The notes: generated by a model from the letters alone, not told the origin. Positions 1 to 10,493 are shown, counted from the stretch's first letter. The stretch is DNA of 64,000 nt from Canna indica (GCA_034359265.1 CP136891.1:44260001-44324000); one strand, 5' to 3'. Program-made: numbers and translations.

Positions 1-654
1 TTGAAGGCTTAAATCTCTCTTAGGAATACACTAATGATTATTAAGGACCTTTAAGAGAGGTTGGCGAGGGGTATTTATAACCCCTCACTCGGTAGCTCCA
101 CCCAATGGGCATTTTTCTGCTCGTTGGGGGATGCTTGGGTGCTTGTCAATCGATCGTCGGTCGACTAAATGATTGACTGCTGAGCCATCGATGGCGTTCT
201 GCTACTTTCGGGCCACATTCAATCGACCGACCGGTCGACCAAATTGGCTACTGCTAATTTTTGGCCTTGTTCGATCGACCGGCTAGTAGATCAAATTGCG
301 TACTGCTAATTTTTGGCCTAGTTCGGTCGACCGAACTTGGGCTGAGGCTGTTTTTTCAGCCATCTTCTTGCGCGCTTCATTTTCGGGTTCCGTTACCAAG
401 TTTTGACTTGGATAACATTACAAATTGGCTTGGTATGAATTCATAAAGATATATTATAGAAAATCTAATCCTAATTCTAGATTTTCTACTTGCTTGTTTT
501 CGAAGTCATTTTTGTCGATTCTTGTATTTCTCCAAATGAACTTCGTGCGCGTATCGTAACATCAACCTAGACTCAAAACTTCACAAACAAATTAGTTTTA
601 TATTTGTTATCATCAAAATAGAGATCAAAGCCTAGGGTAACCCTTGGGTCAACA
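1..654 (-). mobile_element. LTR inserted in E1, cut by the window edge
   Basis: On the minus strand it starts TGTTGACCC at 654, carries a TTTTGATGATAACAAA-like motif near 606-621, a CpG-rich zone of TCGATCGACC/GGTCGACC palindromes (about 150-335), and a TATA-like GGGTTATAAATA (about 68-84). No purine tract or primer site follows position 654, so the element body lies to the left of the window. On the right it abuts the protease coding sequence of E1, so it is an insertion into E1. Confidence 0.75.
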
Positions 655-683
655 ATACATTATAAAAGTAAGGCAAAAAGTAA

Positions 684-977
684 AGCAACAGTATATTTGT
701 TATTGAAATAAATTTATCATTACATAATTATACTATATGGGTATTGGATACCAGTTGTAGTTCTCACATTTGCAACTCGTTGCAGGGGTTGAGAAAAAGT
801 AGAATGTTGAACAAGGGCGACTACGACCTCTGGGTAGGCAATGGCGCAAGAGTTGTAGCTTTAGCCGTAGGAACCTATTGTTTATCTTTGTGTTTTGGCA
901 AGACCATTGAATTAAATAATTCTTGTTACGTTCTAGTTTTAGTAAAAAAATATTATTTATGTTCCATTGTTACTTGA
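684..977 (+). pseudogene. E1 aspartic protease fragment
   Basis: The frame reads EINLSLHNYTIWVLDTSCSS and then HICNSLQGLR, the retropepsin of plant Copia polyproteins that cleaves Gag-Pol. The catalytic motif is present as LDTS (usual form DTG or DSG) at about 744-755. It then runs through a typical NGARVVALAVGTY stretch to a stop at 975. Upstream of 684 the frame is lost near the junction with the inserted LTR. The next block begins in the same region at 991, so the break at 977 is a small lesion. A cellular protease is unlikely, because integrase follows directly. Confidence 0.85.
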
Positions 978-990
978 ATAGGGTTATAAA

Positions 991-1800
991 ATGTTTTTAA
1001 AGGGCAATTGTTGCCACATATATCATTCAGATGAGTTATATGGAACTGGATGCATTTCAAATGGTTTAATGGTCTTAGATGTAACTGATAATATTTTTCT
1101 TGTTGAAACACACAAAAGAAAAAGAGATAATTTGAACCTCACATATCTTTGGCATTTGAGACTCGATCATATTAATAAGAATCAGATCAATAGGTTGTAT
1201 AAAATCGGGTTATTTGACCCATTCGATATTGAATCGATGCCAACTTGTGAGTCCTGTCTCAAGGGAAAAATGACCAAGTCCCACTTCACTGGGCGTAGTG
1301 AGAGGACCATTGAGTTGTTAAAGTTGGTTCACACAGATGTTTGCGTACCGATGACAACTCAAGCCAAAGGTGGGTATTCCTACTTCATCACATTTACAGA
1401 CGATGCATCGAGGTTTGGATATGTCTACTTGTTGAGAGATAAGTTCGATTCTTTTGAAAGGTTTAAAGAGTATAGGGCTGAGGTTGAGAAACATGTAGTA
1501 AAAAGTATTAAGACCTTCGATCAGATCGAGGTGGTGAATACTTATCCACTGAGTTCCTAAGTTATCTCAAGGACAATGGGATTGTCTCCCAATGGACCCC
1601 TCTTGGCACACCACAGCATAATGGAGTGTCTGAAAGGAGGAATCGCACATTGCTAGATATGATGCGGTTCATGTTTTGCTTTACTGATCTCCCGACTTCT
1701 TTTTGGGGATATGCTCTAGAAACCGCTATCTACCTTCTTAATAAGGTTCCCACAAAATACGTCTCTAGTACACAATATGAGATATGGAGTGGCAAGAAAT
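991..1800 (+). pseudogene. E1 GAG-pre-integrase and integrase, frameshifted
   Basis: This would be the enzyme that joins element cDNA to the chromosome. From 991 the frame gives the HHCC zinc region (LWHLRLDHIN..., later CESCLKGKM), then the core with its first Asp in VHTDVCVPM and FTDDASRFGY. At about 1519 one base is gained or lost. The second catalytic Asp motif SDRGGEYLS and the sequence after it continue in another frame, through NGVSERRNRTLL with the third acid (Glu), to about 1800, where stops accumulate. The 1800-2260 stretch is the decayed linker to RT. Confidence 0.85.
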
Positions 1801-2261
1801 AAAGTCTGAGGCATCTTAAGGTGCGTACGTAAAGAAGTTGGAGTCAGATAAACTTTATGCTAAATCATCCAGGTGCAGGTTTGTGGGATATTCTTAAGAG
1901 AGTTTAGGATATTATTTCTACTCGTCAACTAAACAAAAGGTGTTTGCCTGTAGGCATGCCACTTTCTTAGAAAAAGAGTTTATCGAGGAAAGTGGAAGTG
2001 GAAGAAATGTTGAACTTGATGAAGATCAACAACCACAGACCGAATCGCAACAACTGGTGGATAGTCCACAGGTTGAACCAATCACATAAACACTACCACC
2101 CATTGAGAATGATCAGGAACACTACTCTTCTTAGATCAGGGAGATTGCGTTGACAATTTGAGAGGTTCTCCTTGACCATTGAGAATGATCAGGAAGACAT
2201 TGATCCGCAATCATATGATCAAGCAATCAAGGATGTTGATTGCAAATAATGGCAGGAAGTA

Positions 2262-3323
2262 ATGAAATCCGAAATGGACTTGATGTTCACCAACCAAGTT
2301 TGGACTTTGGTTGACTTACCTGAAGGAGTCACTCCTATAGGGTGTAAGTGGATCTTTAAAAGAGAGATCAGAGCAGATGGTAAGGTGGAGACCTATAAGG
2401 CCAGGCTGGTTGAAAAAGATTTCACTCAAAGGCAAGGTGTTGACTATGATGAAACTTTTTCTCCACTAGCCATGCTCAAGTCCATTCGGAAATTGCTAGC
2501 CATTGCGACATACCATGATTACGAGATCTGGCGAATGGATGTCAAGACTGCATTCCTCAACGATGAACTTGAGGAGGAAGTCTATATGACTCAACTAGAA
2601 GGATTCGTATCCCCGGTAGGACCGAAGAAGGTGTGCAAGTTGCAGAGGTCTATTTATGGACTCAAGAAAGTGTCGAGGAGTTGGAACATCCATTTTGATG
2701 AGATAGTAAAATTTTTTGGCTTTATCAAAAATGTGGATGAACCTTGTGTTTACAAAAAGGTTAGTGGGAGCGCCGTTGTTTTCATTGTGTTGTATGTGGA
2801 TGACATACTACTCATTGGGAATGATATTCCCATGCTTCAGTCAGTGAAAGCATGGTTATACAAGAACTTCACCATGAAAGACCTAGGTGAAGCATCCGAT
2901 GTACTCGGCATTAGGATCTATAGAGATCGATCTAGAAGGATGCTTGGTTTATCCCAATCTTGGTATATGGATACCATGCTAAAATGGTTTAGCATGGAAG
3001 GCAGTAAAAGGGGTTACTTGCCTATGAGTCATGGCATCACGCTCTCCAAAAAGATGTCTCCCAAGACTACTGAGGAGAGAAAGATGATGAGTGAGATCTC
3101 GTATGCTTCGACGGTAGGATCCATCATGTATAAGATGCTCTGCACTTGGCCTGATGTGGCTTATGCCCTCGGGATGACCAGTCATTTTCAGGCTGATCCA
3201 AGAGAGGAACATTGGAAAGCCGTAAAGAACATTCTTAAGTACTTGAGAAGGACTAAATATATTCTCCTGATTTATGGTGGGCCAGATTTTAAACTAGAGG
3301 GCTACATAGATTATAGCTTCTAG
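2262..3323 (+). CDS. E1 reverse transcriptase (Copia RVT_2)
   Basis: Open for 353 codons. It contains the RVT_2 landmarks in order: W.LVDLPEG, IGCKWIFK, YKARLVEKDFTQ, DYDETFSPLA, MDVKTAFLN, YGLKKVSRSW and the intact active-site box LYVDDILLIGND. It copies element RNA to cDNA in virus-like particles. The frame starts inside the polyprotein and is not a free start. A TAG at 3321-3323 replaces one codon of the RT/RNase H junction, and the same frame then continues to 3717, so RT and RNase H are separated by only one stop. Confidence 0.9.
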   Translation: MKSEMDLMFTNQVWTLVDLPEGVTPIGCKWIFKREIRADGKVETYKARLVEKDFTQRQGVDYDETFSPLAMLKSIRKLLAIATYHDYEIWRMDVKTAFLNDELEEEVYMTQLEGFVSPVGPKKVCKLQRSIYGLKKVSRSWNIHFDEIVKFFGFIKNVDEPCVYKKVSGSAVVFIVLYVDDILLIGNDIPMLQSVKAWLYKNFTMKDLGEASDVLGIRIYRDRSRRMLGLSQSWYMDTMLKWFSMEGSKRGYLPMSHGITLSKKMSPKTTEERKMMSEISYASTVGSIMYKMLCTWPDVAYALGMTSHFQADPREEHWKAVKNILKYLRRTKYILLIYGGPDFKLEGYIDYSF

Positions 3324-3717
3324 TCGAACCCTGATGATAGTAAATCTATTTATGGCTATGTATTTACTCTAAATGGTGGCGCAGTATGCTGGAAAAGTTT
3401 CAAGCATGGTATTGTGGCCGACTCAGTGACGAAAGCTGAGTACGTCGCTGCAAGCAAAGCCGCAAAGGAAGGAGTGTGGATAAAGAAGTTTATCACTGAG
3501 CTCGGTGTTGTTCCTGAGGTTGCCGGTCCAGTCCCAATTTATTGTGATAATACTGGGGTTATTACTCAAGCCAAGGAACCTACATCCCATCACAAGTCAA
3601 AACATATCTTAAGGAGGTATCACCTTATCAGAGAGATCGTTGGACATGGTGATATAAATGTCGAACATGTCGACACGGAAGACAACATAGCAGATCCATT
3701 CACAAAGCCATTACTAT
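3324..3717 (+). pseudogene. E1 RNase H, truncated by E2
   Basis: Same frame as the RT after its TAG. It reads SIYGYVFTLNGGAVCW, then VADSVTKAEYVAAS with the RNase H Glu, PIYCDNTGVITQAK with an Asp, HILRRYHLIRE and DPFTKPL, the usual C-terminal end of Copia polyproteins. It would remove RNA from the hybrid. The reading frame is cut at 3717/3718 by the left end of the E2 LTR, and the last residues before the artificial stop are LTR sequence. Confidence 0.88.
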
Positions 3718-5229
3718 TGTTCAAATACCCACAGTAGAAGGGGGGGTTGAATAGTGTGATCAAATTCTAGCTTCAAGTTTAGTCTTTTCGGTTTTTAGCA
3801 ACTTAATACAACAACTCAAGTTCTTTGGGTATGAATGATATGAATGATCGATGAGCTAATCACAATAAGCAAGTAAATAAGCAAGTAAGAATCAATGCAA
3901 ACAAGAACTATATATTGTGGTTCGGCTAACCCGCCTACTCTACTACCTTGGCTCTTCACCAAGGATTTTTAACCTTAACACTTTATAGATGAAATATTTT
4001 CCTAAGAATACAATGAGGATTTAGTTCTCAACCCTTTGAGAAAATCTCAACACCTATTCTCTAGCAAAACAAATCTCTACAACCACACCAAGGTGTTTCA
4101 CAAGCACACCTTGCAAGCTAGCTTATCAAATCAACACAACAAGTTGAAAACACAATAAAGGAGCAATAAATATAAAACAAACTTGTTGTGCTCCTTTCTT
4201 CGGACTTCCAACGTCTAGGGGAGATGAAGAGCTTTGCCTTGAGAGGGTTGAAGAGTGAAGACCACCACTTGAGAGTGTAGAAGTGAGAACTAGGGCTTTA
4301 GATTGCTCTTTGAAGGCTCAAATAGTTAAGGATTTGCTCAATGAAAAAGTTAGGGCTGAAGGAAGGCAAGTTTGGGAGCTTAAACAGATATCCCAATGGT
4401 ACGAGCTCATTTTCCAACAAGCTCAACGGGTAGAAATTCAACATAGAGCCATTGAGGGCATCTTGGTAATTCTAGACATTTTGACCTGGAAAGTACTAGT
4501 ACTTTCCGGGCTATTCCGAAATGTCCATTCGGGATGTTCTGGGCTACTTCGGAATGTCCATTCGGGATGTTCCAAGCTACTCCAGAATGTCCATCTGGGA
4601 TGGTCCAAGATTTTCCAAGAAGTTTTGGGATATTCGGGAACGTTACAACGTCCTATCCGGGATGTTCCAAGAATGTTACAACATCCCATCCGGGATATTT
4701 TGAGATGTTCCAGAATATTACAACATCCCATCCTGGATATTCCGGGATGTTCCGAAATGTCACAACATCCCTTCGGGGATATTCGGGAATATTACAACAT
4801 CCCATCTGAGATATTCTGGGATGTTCCGGAATGTCACAATATCCCATCCGGGATATTTCAAAATATTACAGCATCCCATCTGGGACATTCTGGGATATTC
4901 TGGAATGTTACAACATCCCATCCAGAATATTTTGGAATGTTACAACATCCAATCTGGAATGTTTATAACTTGGAAACTCCTGGTAATTGATTAGGTTTAT
5001 GTCCTAGGAATATATTACACTTGATTCTAAGCCTAAACCTAGGATTGGACTTGGTTTCAACTTGATCGCCATCGGAGCCATTTTTACTTGATTCTTTGCA
5101 TTTCTCTAGACGAACTTCGTAGGCGGATCGTTCCATCAATCTGAACCCAAAACTCACCCAATGGATTAGATACATATTTGTTATCATCAAAATAGAGAGT
5201 GAGGCCTAGGTGGAATGCTTGGGCCAACA
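3718..5229 (-). mobile_element. 3' LTR of E2
   Basis: 1512 bp, TGTTCAAAT at 3718 to CCAACA at 5229, which on the minus strand is TGTTGG...GAACA. The adjoining PPT (5230-5247) shows that the element body extends right. Its outer 420 bp are near-identical to 33492-33905 and, inverted, to 34400-34823. The U3 part carries a degenerate tandem repeat at 4515-4960. A long apparent reading frame at 4283-4990 is only this repeat. Confidence 0.9.
4515..4960. repeat. Degenerate tandem repeat in U3 of the E2 LTR
   Basis: Ten or so imperfect copies of a 23- or 46-bp unit of the type ATCCCATCCGGGAT plus AT-rich spacer plus GGAATGTTACAAC. Each core can fold (ATCCC/GGGAT). A shorter version of the array lies inverted at 33910-34060. 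Copy number differs between LTR copies. Confidence 0.8.
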
Positions 5230-5247
5230 ATCTCCCCCTTTTTGATG
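5230..5247 (-). other. Polypurine tract of E2
   Basis: The plus strand reads ATCTCCCCCTTTTTGATG right after the LTR; on the minus strand this is CATCAAAAAGGGGGAGAT followed by TGTTGG. This is the primer for plus-strand DNA synthesis, and it fixes E2 as a minus-strand element. Confidence 0.85.
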
Positions 5248-6181
5248 ATGATAAATTTAACATTAAAGATAAGCAATTCTAAATGATGGAAAGTTCTCAT
5301 TTGTGAGTTTATGATAAAAACTAACTTAGGCTCCCCCTATCAACATGCATATCTAAGAGATAACTCCCCCTATCTATATGCATCATAAAACAAATGTGAC
5401 CAAGTCTTTTCTCTTCAATCAAAAAGGGCAAGAGTGCAAGGTACTATTAATGAGTTTCATCATGAAAACCAAGAAATCCATAAAACCAAGTACACATGTG
5501 ACTCATGGGGGTTCATGTTATCTTTGCTTTATCCATCCCAAATTTGTTAATTAGCACTTTTTTGTACGTAGCTTGATTGATGAATAGCCCTTTTTTGGTT
5601 TGCTTGATTTGAAGTCCAAGCATGAAGGAAAGTTCTCACATCATGCTCATCTCAAATTCATCTTGCATGCACTTATGAAACCACTCACAAAGAATTTAAT
5701 TAGTAGCACTAAAGATTATGTCATCACATTATATTTGAACTAAAAGATTGTAATTATTATCATGCTTAATGAAGAGTGGAACATCGGCCTTTCCAACATT
5801 AAAACCTTGTTCAATTAAAAAGTTTGAAAGCCTATCATACCAAGCCCTAGGGGCTTGTTTTAAACCATATAAAGCTTTTCTCAATTTGTAAACATGATTT
5901 GGGAAACCAAAATTTTCAAACCCAGGGGGTTGTTCAACATATACTTCTTCCACAATAAAACCATTTAGAAAAGCACTTCTAACATCCATTTGAAAAAGTT
6001 TAAAACCTTTTATACTTGCAAAAACTAAAAGCACGCGAATAACCTCGCTCTAATCTAGCTACGAGAGCATAAGTTTCATTATAGTCTATACCCTCTTCTT
6101 GATTATAACCTTGGGTCACTAACCTAGCTTTATTTCTAACTAAGCCATCATCATTTATCTTATTTCTATATACCCACTTAG
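5248..6181 (-). pseudogene. E2 reverse transcriptase, C-terminal part; RNase H missing
   Basis: On the minus strand from 6181 down: [33 protein letters not shown], then after a frameshift near 6030 FQMDVRSAFLNGF, EEVYVEQPPGFE, YGLKQAPRAWYDRLS. The active-site box YVDD has become stop-CDD at about 5725. Remnants of the next RT segment continue to about 5520. The region 5248-5520, where RNase H should be, has no recognisable coding, so RNase H has been deleted. The N-terminal half of the same RT lies at 10732-10975, beyond En. Confidence 0.85.
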
Positions 6182-6417
6182 TGTAGAGGATGCAGAGAAG
6201 AGAATGGAAGAGTGAAAACATTATTATTCATTATAATAAGGACACTGTACACTCTCATATATATAGCCAGCTATAGAAGGCTGTAGAAGAATCAGGAATA
6301 ACAAACTATAGAAGGCTGTAGAAGAATCAGAAAGAATGAGGACCCAGAGATGTTGACGAGGCAATGATTCAGCTGATATCTCCACATGTAATGTTGCTGG
6401 AAACAATATTGCTTACA
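6182..6417 (-). repeat. 3' LTR of En
   Basis: TGTAGAGGAT...GCTTACA. It contains a TATATATGAGAG stretch (minus strand) and an internal direct duplication of about 36 bp around CTATAGAAGGCTGTAGAAG. It is followed by TCCCCCCGC, the complement of the purine tract (6418-6427). Confidence 0.93.
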
Positions 6418-6660
6418 TCCCCCCGCAAGATGGGCCGCTCTACAAGACCCATCTTGATTCGATGGTCCAGGAAGCTTGTTGTTGATGTTGCTTTTGTCAA
6501 CGAATCAACAATTTGAGTTGTTGTAGGTATATGATGTATGGTCAAATGATTGTCATGGACCTGCTCACGAATGAAGTGGAAATCTATTTCAACATGATTC
6601 ATTCTACTGTGATTTATAGGATGTTTGGTTAGCATTGTGGTGCTTAAATTATCACAGTAT
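6418..6660 (-). pseudogene. En RNase H C-terminus
   Basis: Minus strand: NPINHSRMNHVEIDFHFIRE (with lesions), VHDNHLTIHHIPTTTQ, VDSLTKATSTTSFLDHRIKM. This is the standard end of Copia polyproteins (normally KHIEIDFHFVRE...DIFTKPL). It ends in the PPT next to the LTR. It is separated from the RT/RNase H block above 6660 by frameshifts. Confidence 0.8.
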
Positions 6661-6816
6661 AATCTTGGTGTTGTTATAGGGAAGCATTTGATTTCATTTG
6701 CAATATTGGTGAGCCAGGTGAGTTCTGTAGTTGCATTAGCCAGGGCCTTGTATTTGGTTTATGTGGAAGGTCTAGCAATTGTTTTCTGCTTCTTGGAGGA
6801 CCAGCTGACTGGTGAA

Positions 6817-8022
6817 TTACCTATGAAGACTGTCATCCTGATCTCCGCCCCAATCAGAATCTGAAAAGGCTTCTATTTGAATATGAGGTTGTGAGTTGAG
6901 TAAAATTCTCATCCATTGTGTTCCCTTTGGGTACCGAAGGATCCTTTTGCAACTTTGCCATTGAATGGATGATGGTTTGTGCATGTATTGGGATAACTTG
7001 TTGACAGAATAAGCTATATCCGGACGTGTAAAAGAGAGATACTGAAGCACCCCTATCACTTGTTTATATAATTTGGCATCTGCTGAAGGAGAATTATCAT
7101 GAAGTGAAAGCCTTAGTGATGAAGATGATGGAGTTTTGACACTATTAGCTTGGTGCATATCAAATTTGAAGAGAATGTCAGATATATACTTTTGTTGTGT
7201 TAAGAGGACTCCATTTCCTATTTTTGTCACTTCAATTCCAAGAAAGTAGTTGAGTTGCTGAAGGTCTTTTAATGAGAATCTGCTGGCCAAACTGTTGTAA
7301 ATTTGGTGAATCCTTTTTACTGATGAACCAGTCAATATAACATCATCAACATATAATAGAAGCAGTGTAGTATTGTTGTCTTCTTGAAGAATGAATAATG
7401 AAGTGTCCGACTTAGAGTTTTTGAACCCAATTGATAGCAGAAATTTTGTAAGTTCATTATACCAGGCTTGAGAAGCCTGTTTGTGTCTGTAAATAGCTTT
7501 ATTAAGCCTGCAAACATGATTAGGAAATGCTGGATTAGTGAACCCAGGGGACTGCTGCATGAATGTTTCTTCATTGAGACTACCTTGTAAAAAGGCATTA
7601 TTGACATCTAATTGGAACATTTCCCAATTTAGTTTAGAAGCTATGGTAAGAACCAATCTAATTGTAGATTGCTTGACCACAGGGCTGAATGTACTGTTGA
7701 AATCCACTCCTGGTCTTTGATGAAAGCCCTTAGCAACAAGATGCCCTTTGAACCGATCCAAAGTTCCATCAGGTTTGTGTTTAACATGATATATCCATCG
7801 ACACCCAATGATATTCTGCTTGTCAGTTGCAGGAACTAAAGTCCAGGTGTTGCATCTAGTTAATGCATCTATTTCTTGTTGCATGGCTAATCTCCATTCT
7901 AGAAGTTTAACTACTTGTTTAAATGAACTTGGTGTATCAAGATTTTGAGTGGATATATGAAAAGCTTCATAATCTAGTGGAGCTTTAGGTTTGTAAATGT
8001 TGGACTGAGATCTTGTGTGCAT
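6817..8022 (-). CDS. En reverse transcriptase and start of RNase H
   Basis: 401 codons open on the minus strand. RVT_2 landmarks run in order: WRLAMQQEIDAL, NTWTLVPAT, GCRWIYHVK, FKGHLVAKGF, DFNSTFSPVVK, FQLDVNNAFLQG, AWYNELTKFL and an intact LLLYVDDVILTG active site, then LNYFLGIEV, YLSFTRPDIAYSVNKLSQ and the RNase H start SDSDWGGDQDD. This is a full-length Copia RT with catalytic residues kept. The ATG at 8020-8022 lies inside the polyprotein. The rest of RNase H (6660-6817) is frameshifted. Confidence 0.92.
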   Translation of the reverse strand: MHTRSQSNIYKPKAPLDYEAFHISTQNLDTPSSFKQVVKLLEWRLAMQQEIDALTRCNTWTLVPATDKQNIIGCRWIYHVKHKPDGTLDRFKGHLVAKGFHQRPGVDFNSTFSPVVKQSTIRLVLTIASKLNWEMFQLDVNNAFLQGSLNEETFMQQSPGFTNPAFPNHVCRLNKAIYRHKQASQAWYNELTKFLLSIGFKNSKSDTSLFILQEDNNTTLLLLYVDDVILTGSSVKRIHQIYNSLASRFSLKDLQQLNYFLGIEVTKIGNGVLLTQQKYISDILFKFDMHQANSVKTPSSSSLRLSLHDNSPSADAKLYKQVIGVLQYLSFTRPDIAYSVNKLSQYMHKPSSIQWQSCKRILRYPKGTQWMRILLNSQPHIQIEAFSDSDWGGDQDDSLHR

Positions 8023-8173
8023 TCTTCTTGGATAGGTAAAGTTTGAGGAATTGATGGTAGAAAATGTGGTGGTTGTATAGGTATATCTGAAGTTATTGAA
8101 ACTGGTGGATTATCTGTGAAGATTCTGCAGAAGGTGAAATTGGTGGAGTTGGTATGATATCTAACCAGAAATT

Positions 8174-8482
8174 TTAAGTTAGTGGACTTATGCGAGGGAG
8201 GTCTAATGATCGATAGCTGAAAGGAAATTTCTTCTCAACGAATTTCACATGGCGAGAAAGAAACAATTTATTACTTGATGGATCATAGCATTGATAGCAA
8301 TAATGCTTTGTGGAATACCCAAAGAATACACAAGGTCTTGATTTTGCATCAAATTTATTATTGGCATACGGTTTCAACCAAGGGTAATATTGACATCCAA
8401 AAATTGGTAAGTTGTTGTAATTTGGATATTCATTGAAGATACATTGAAAAGGAGACTTGTTATTGAGTATTGGTGTTACCAT
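8174..8482 (-). pseudogene. En integrase C-terminal region
   Basis: About 100 codons on the minus strand: NNKSPFQCIFNEYPNYNNLP, FGCQYYPWLKPY, KSRPCVFFGYSTKHYCYQCY, FLSRHVKFVEKKFPF. This is the conserved stretch between integrase core and RT in Copia elements. It is separated from the core (8528-8965) by one frame break and from the RT by a decayed linker at 8022-8174. Confidence 0.85.
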
Positions 8483-8527
8483 TCTATTGATGAGATAAAC
8501 TAAAGTTGCACAAGCATAATGCCAGAA

Positions 8528-8965
8528 TCATAAAGGAATTGAAGCTTGAGACATGAGAGTGAGACTAGTTTCCAAAATATGTCGATGTCTTCTCTCTACT
8601 ACACCCATTCGCTGAGGAGTATAAGGTGGTGAGTAAATATGTTGAATACCAGATTGGTTGAGGATAGAATTTAAAGCAATAAATTCACCACCTCCATCAG
8701 AGTAAATACTCTTGATGGTAGTTTTGAAATAGTTTTCAACCAAAGGCTTAAAGGTAGAAAAAATAGTGCTGACATCAGATTTATATTTCAGAGGGAAAAA
8801 CCAAACATATTTGGAGTAATGATCTACAAATGTAACATAGAACTTATGTCCATCAGATGAAGGTATTGGGGCAGGACCCCAAACATCCATGTAAATACTT
8901 TCAAGAGGCTTACTGCTATGAATAGAAGAAGCAACGAATGATAACTTGTGGCTTTTATTACACAA
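8528..8965 (-). CDS. En integrase core
   Basis: 145 codons on the minus strand with the D-D-E signature: Asp in IYMDVWGPAP, TFVDHYSKYVWFF, Asp in IYSDGGGEF, Glu in VVERRHRHILE. It cuts target DNA and joins cDNA. All three acids are present. The N-terminal zinc region continues upstream with CNACLCNKSHKL across a small break near 8965-9010. Confidence 0.9.
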   Translation of the reverse strand: MCNKSHKLSFVASSIHSSKPLESIYMDVWGPAPIPSSDGHKFYVTFVDHYSKYVWFFPLKYKSDVSTIFSTFKPLVENYFKTTIKSIYSDGGGEFIALNSILNQSGIQHIYSPPYTPQRMGVVERRHRHILETSLTLMSQASIPL

Positions 8966-9007
8966 ACATGCATTACATGGTTCATCAAAAATAGAAGAAC
9001 ATGGTAA

Positions 9008-9196
9008 CTAAAAAGTGAATAGAATTATTTTGAGAATTTTACTATGTGGGTGTCCTAGACGACGATGCCAAATAGTGGTATCTGGATTGGTGATAGCAGA
9101 ATTATTATGAACTGATTGTGAAGAGCTTGTCCATTCATAAAGATCACCTCTATTCCGGCCTTGAGCAAAAATGGTACCTGAAATCAGATCCTTCAC
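9008..9196 (-). pseudogene. En GAG-pre-integrase zinc region
   Basis: Minus strand: MKDLISGTIFAQGRNRGDLY, then TTIWHRRLGHPHSKILKIIL with the H...H half of the HHCC finger. The CC half is at about 8955-8985 (C.AC). This is the domain between protease and integrase in Copia polyproteins. Confidence 0.82.
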
Positions 9197-9379
9197 AGAA
9201 AAATAGTTAGGAAAGAACTCTACCGAGCATTTGTTCCAAAGACAAAATATGGATACTGAGATAAGATTATTTTTAATTTGTGGAGCACATAAGACTTGTT
9301 GAAGTTGAAAGTTAGGTGACAGGAGAACTTTACCAGAATTAGATACTGGTATAGAGTTACCATCTCCTAAGGCAATACT

Positions 9380-9691
9380 CTAGTCACTGTCATATGAAGA
9401 AATGTTATTGAAGTCATCCAGATCTAAAGCAATGTGATGAGTCGCACCTGAATCCATTATCCATGTTGAGTGATTCTTGGCTTGTTGTTTAGAGAGATGA
9501 ACCTGCGGTGCTTGTTCAGTGTTGATAAATCTGGAACGACAGACTTTAGCCGAATGACCCATATTCTCACAAATTTGACATTGTAATCTTGCAAGATTTC
9601 TATTGAATTTAGATTGTCTAGCATTATTGAATTGATTTTTGTATGAATAAGTTGAACCACCTCCTTTTTTGTTCTTCCAGTACTGCTGCAT
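9380..9691 (-). pseudogene. En Gag zinc knuckle and protease
   Basis: On the minus strand, an intact CCHC knuckle CQICENMGHSAKVC (nucleic-acid binding end of Gag) and, about 30 residues on, the protease active site WIMDSGATHH. The rest of the protease runs on to about 9200 through stops. A second overlapping open frame at 9457-9768 is the shadow and linker of the same region after a frameshift. Confidence 0.87.
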
Positions 9692-9779
9692 ACCATGAGT
9701 ATTTCCTCGTTGAGTGAAGTTAGCAGTGATTGAAGGTGAATCATTACGTAGTTTGAGAATGGTTCCATGCCTTGTTAGT

Positions 9780-10403
9780 TTGTCATAGAGCTCCTCGAGA
9801 GAGATGGGGTTTTCTCTTGATCGGATGGCAACACTAATATCATTGCATTCAACACTTAATCCACTAAGGATTTTAATTGTAAGAGCAGAAAAAATTAACT
9901 AGAGCATCTGCTACAAAAAGTTCATCAGCAATACACTTAACTGTATTGAAATATTCAGCTATGCATTTATCACCCTTAACTAGTTTTGCAAGTTTATCTG
10001 ATAAACCATAGATCCGTGACTGAGACTTATTTGCAAATTGATTTGCAAGTCTCAAATATGCTTCATGCGCAGAAGAGGCAAATGCTACTGTGGATGCGAT
10101 GGATGGATCCACTGAAGCCATAATGGCATGGCAAATCAACCCATCCTGGCGGAACCAATACTTGTAACTTGGATCAGAAATCAAAGGACATGGAAGACTT
10201 CCCTCAACAAAAGTTGTGAGATCATACCCTATTAGAAGTAGATCAAATTGGGATCGCCAATTCATGTAGTTACTACTCCCAAAGAGTTTGATAGGTAACT
10301 GAGCGGCTGGATTTATTGAAATCACTTGTCCTCTGTTTGCTAAAGGATTGATGACCTCTTGTGTCATCAGAGAAGTATTGAGTGGAACTTCATGTGAAGC
10401 CAT
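9780..10403 (-). pseudogene. En Gag (UBN2-type)
   Basis: Start chosen at the ATG 10403-10401 (MASHEVPLNTSL), the first Met after leader and primer site. The capsid region reads LFGSSNYMNWRSQFDLLL, LICHAIMASVDPSIAS, AHEAYLRLANQFANKS, IYGLSDKLAKLVKGD, typical of plant Copia Gag. Open to about 9873, after which a frameshift moves it into the frame carrying the knuckle. Gag forms the particle that packages element RNA. Confidence 0.87.
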
Positions 10404-10480
10404 GTATGAAAAGAACAAGAAGACAGATAAAAACGAGAACAGAAAAAAAAAAAAATCAGAGACGATCTCGCAAGAGGTGA

Positions 10481-10493
10481 GGCTCTGATACCA
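10481..10493 (-). other. Primer-binding site of En
   Basis: Plus strand GGCTCTGATACCA, i.e. TGGTATCAGAGCC on the minus strand, directly next to the 5' LTR. It complements the 3' end of plant initiator-Met tRNA. Confidence 0.93.

Larger units (their letters stand above)
655..3717 (+). mobile_element. E1: Ty1/copia pol region, host of other insertions
   Basis: Domain order is protease, GAG-pre-integrase, integrase, reverse transcriptase, RNase H, the Copia order. The 5' part (LTR, gag) is cut off by the LTR at 1-654. The 3' end is cut in RNase H by E2 at 3718 (flank ACTAT at 3713-3717). The protein family is the same as E3: for example, the stretch near 1975 matches the reverse complement of E3 near 15900. 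Frameshifts and stops show it is dead. Confidence 0.9.

Noticed and set aside
684..3717. Endogenous pararetrovirus
   Set aside because: No coat or movement protein; integrase and the Copia domain order are present.
4283..4990. Open frame of 235 codons on the plus strand, Ile/Pro/Gly-rich repeats
   Set aside because: It is the minisatellite of the E2 LTR read through; overlapping frames on both strands are open for the same reason.
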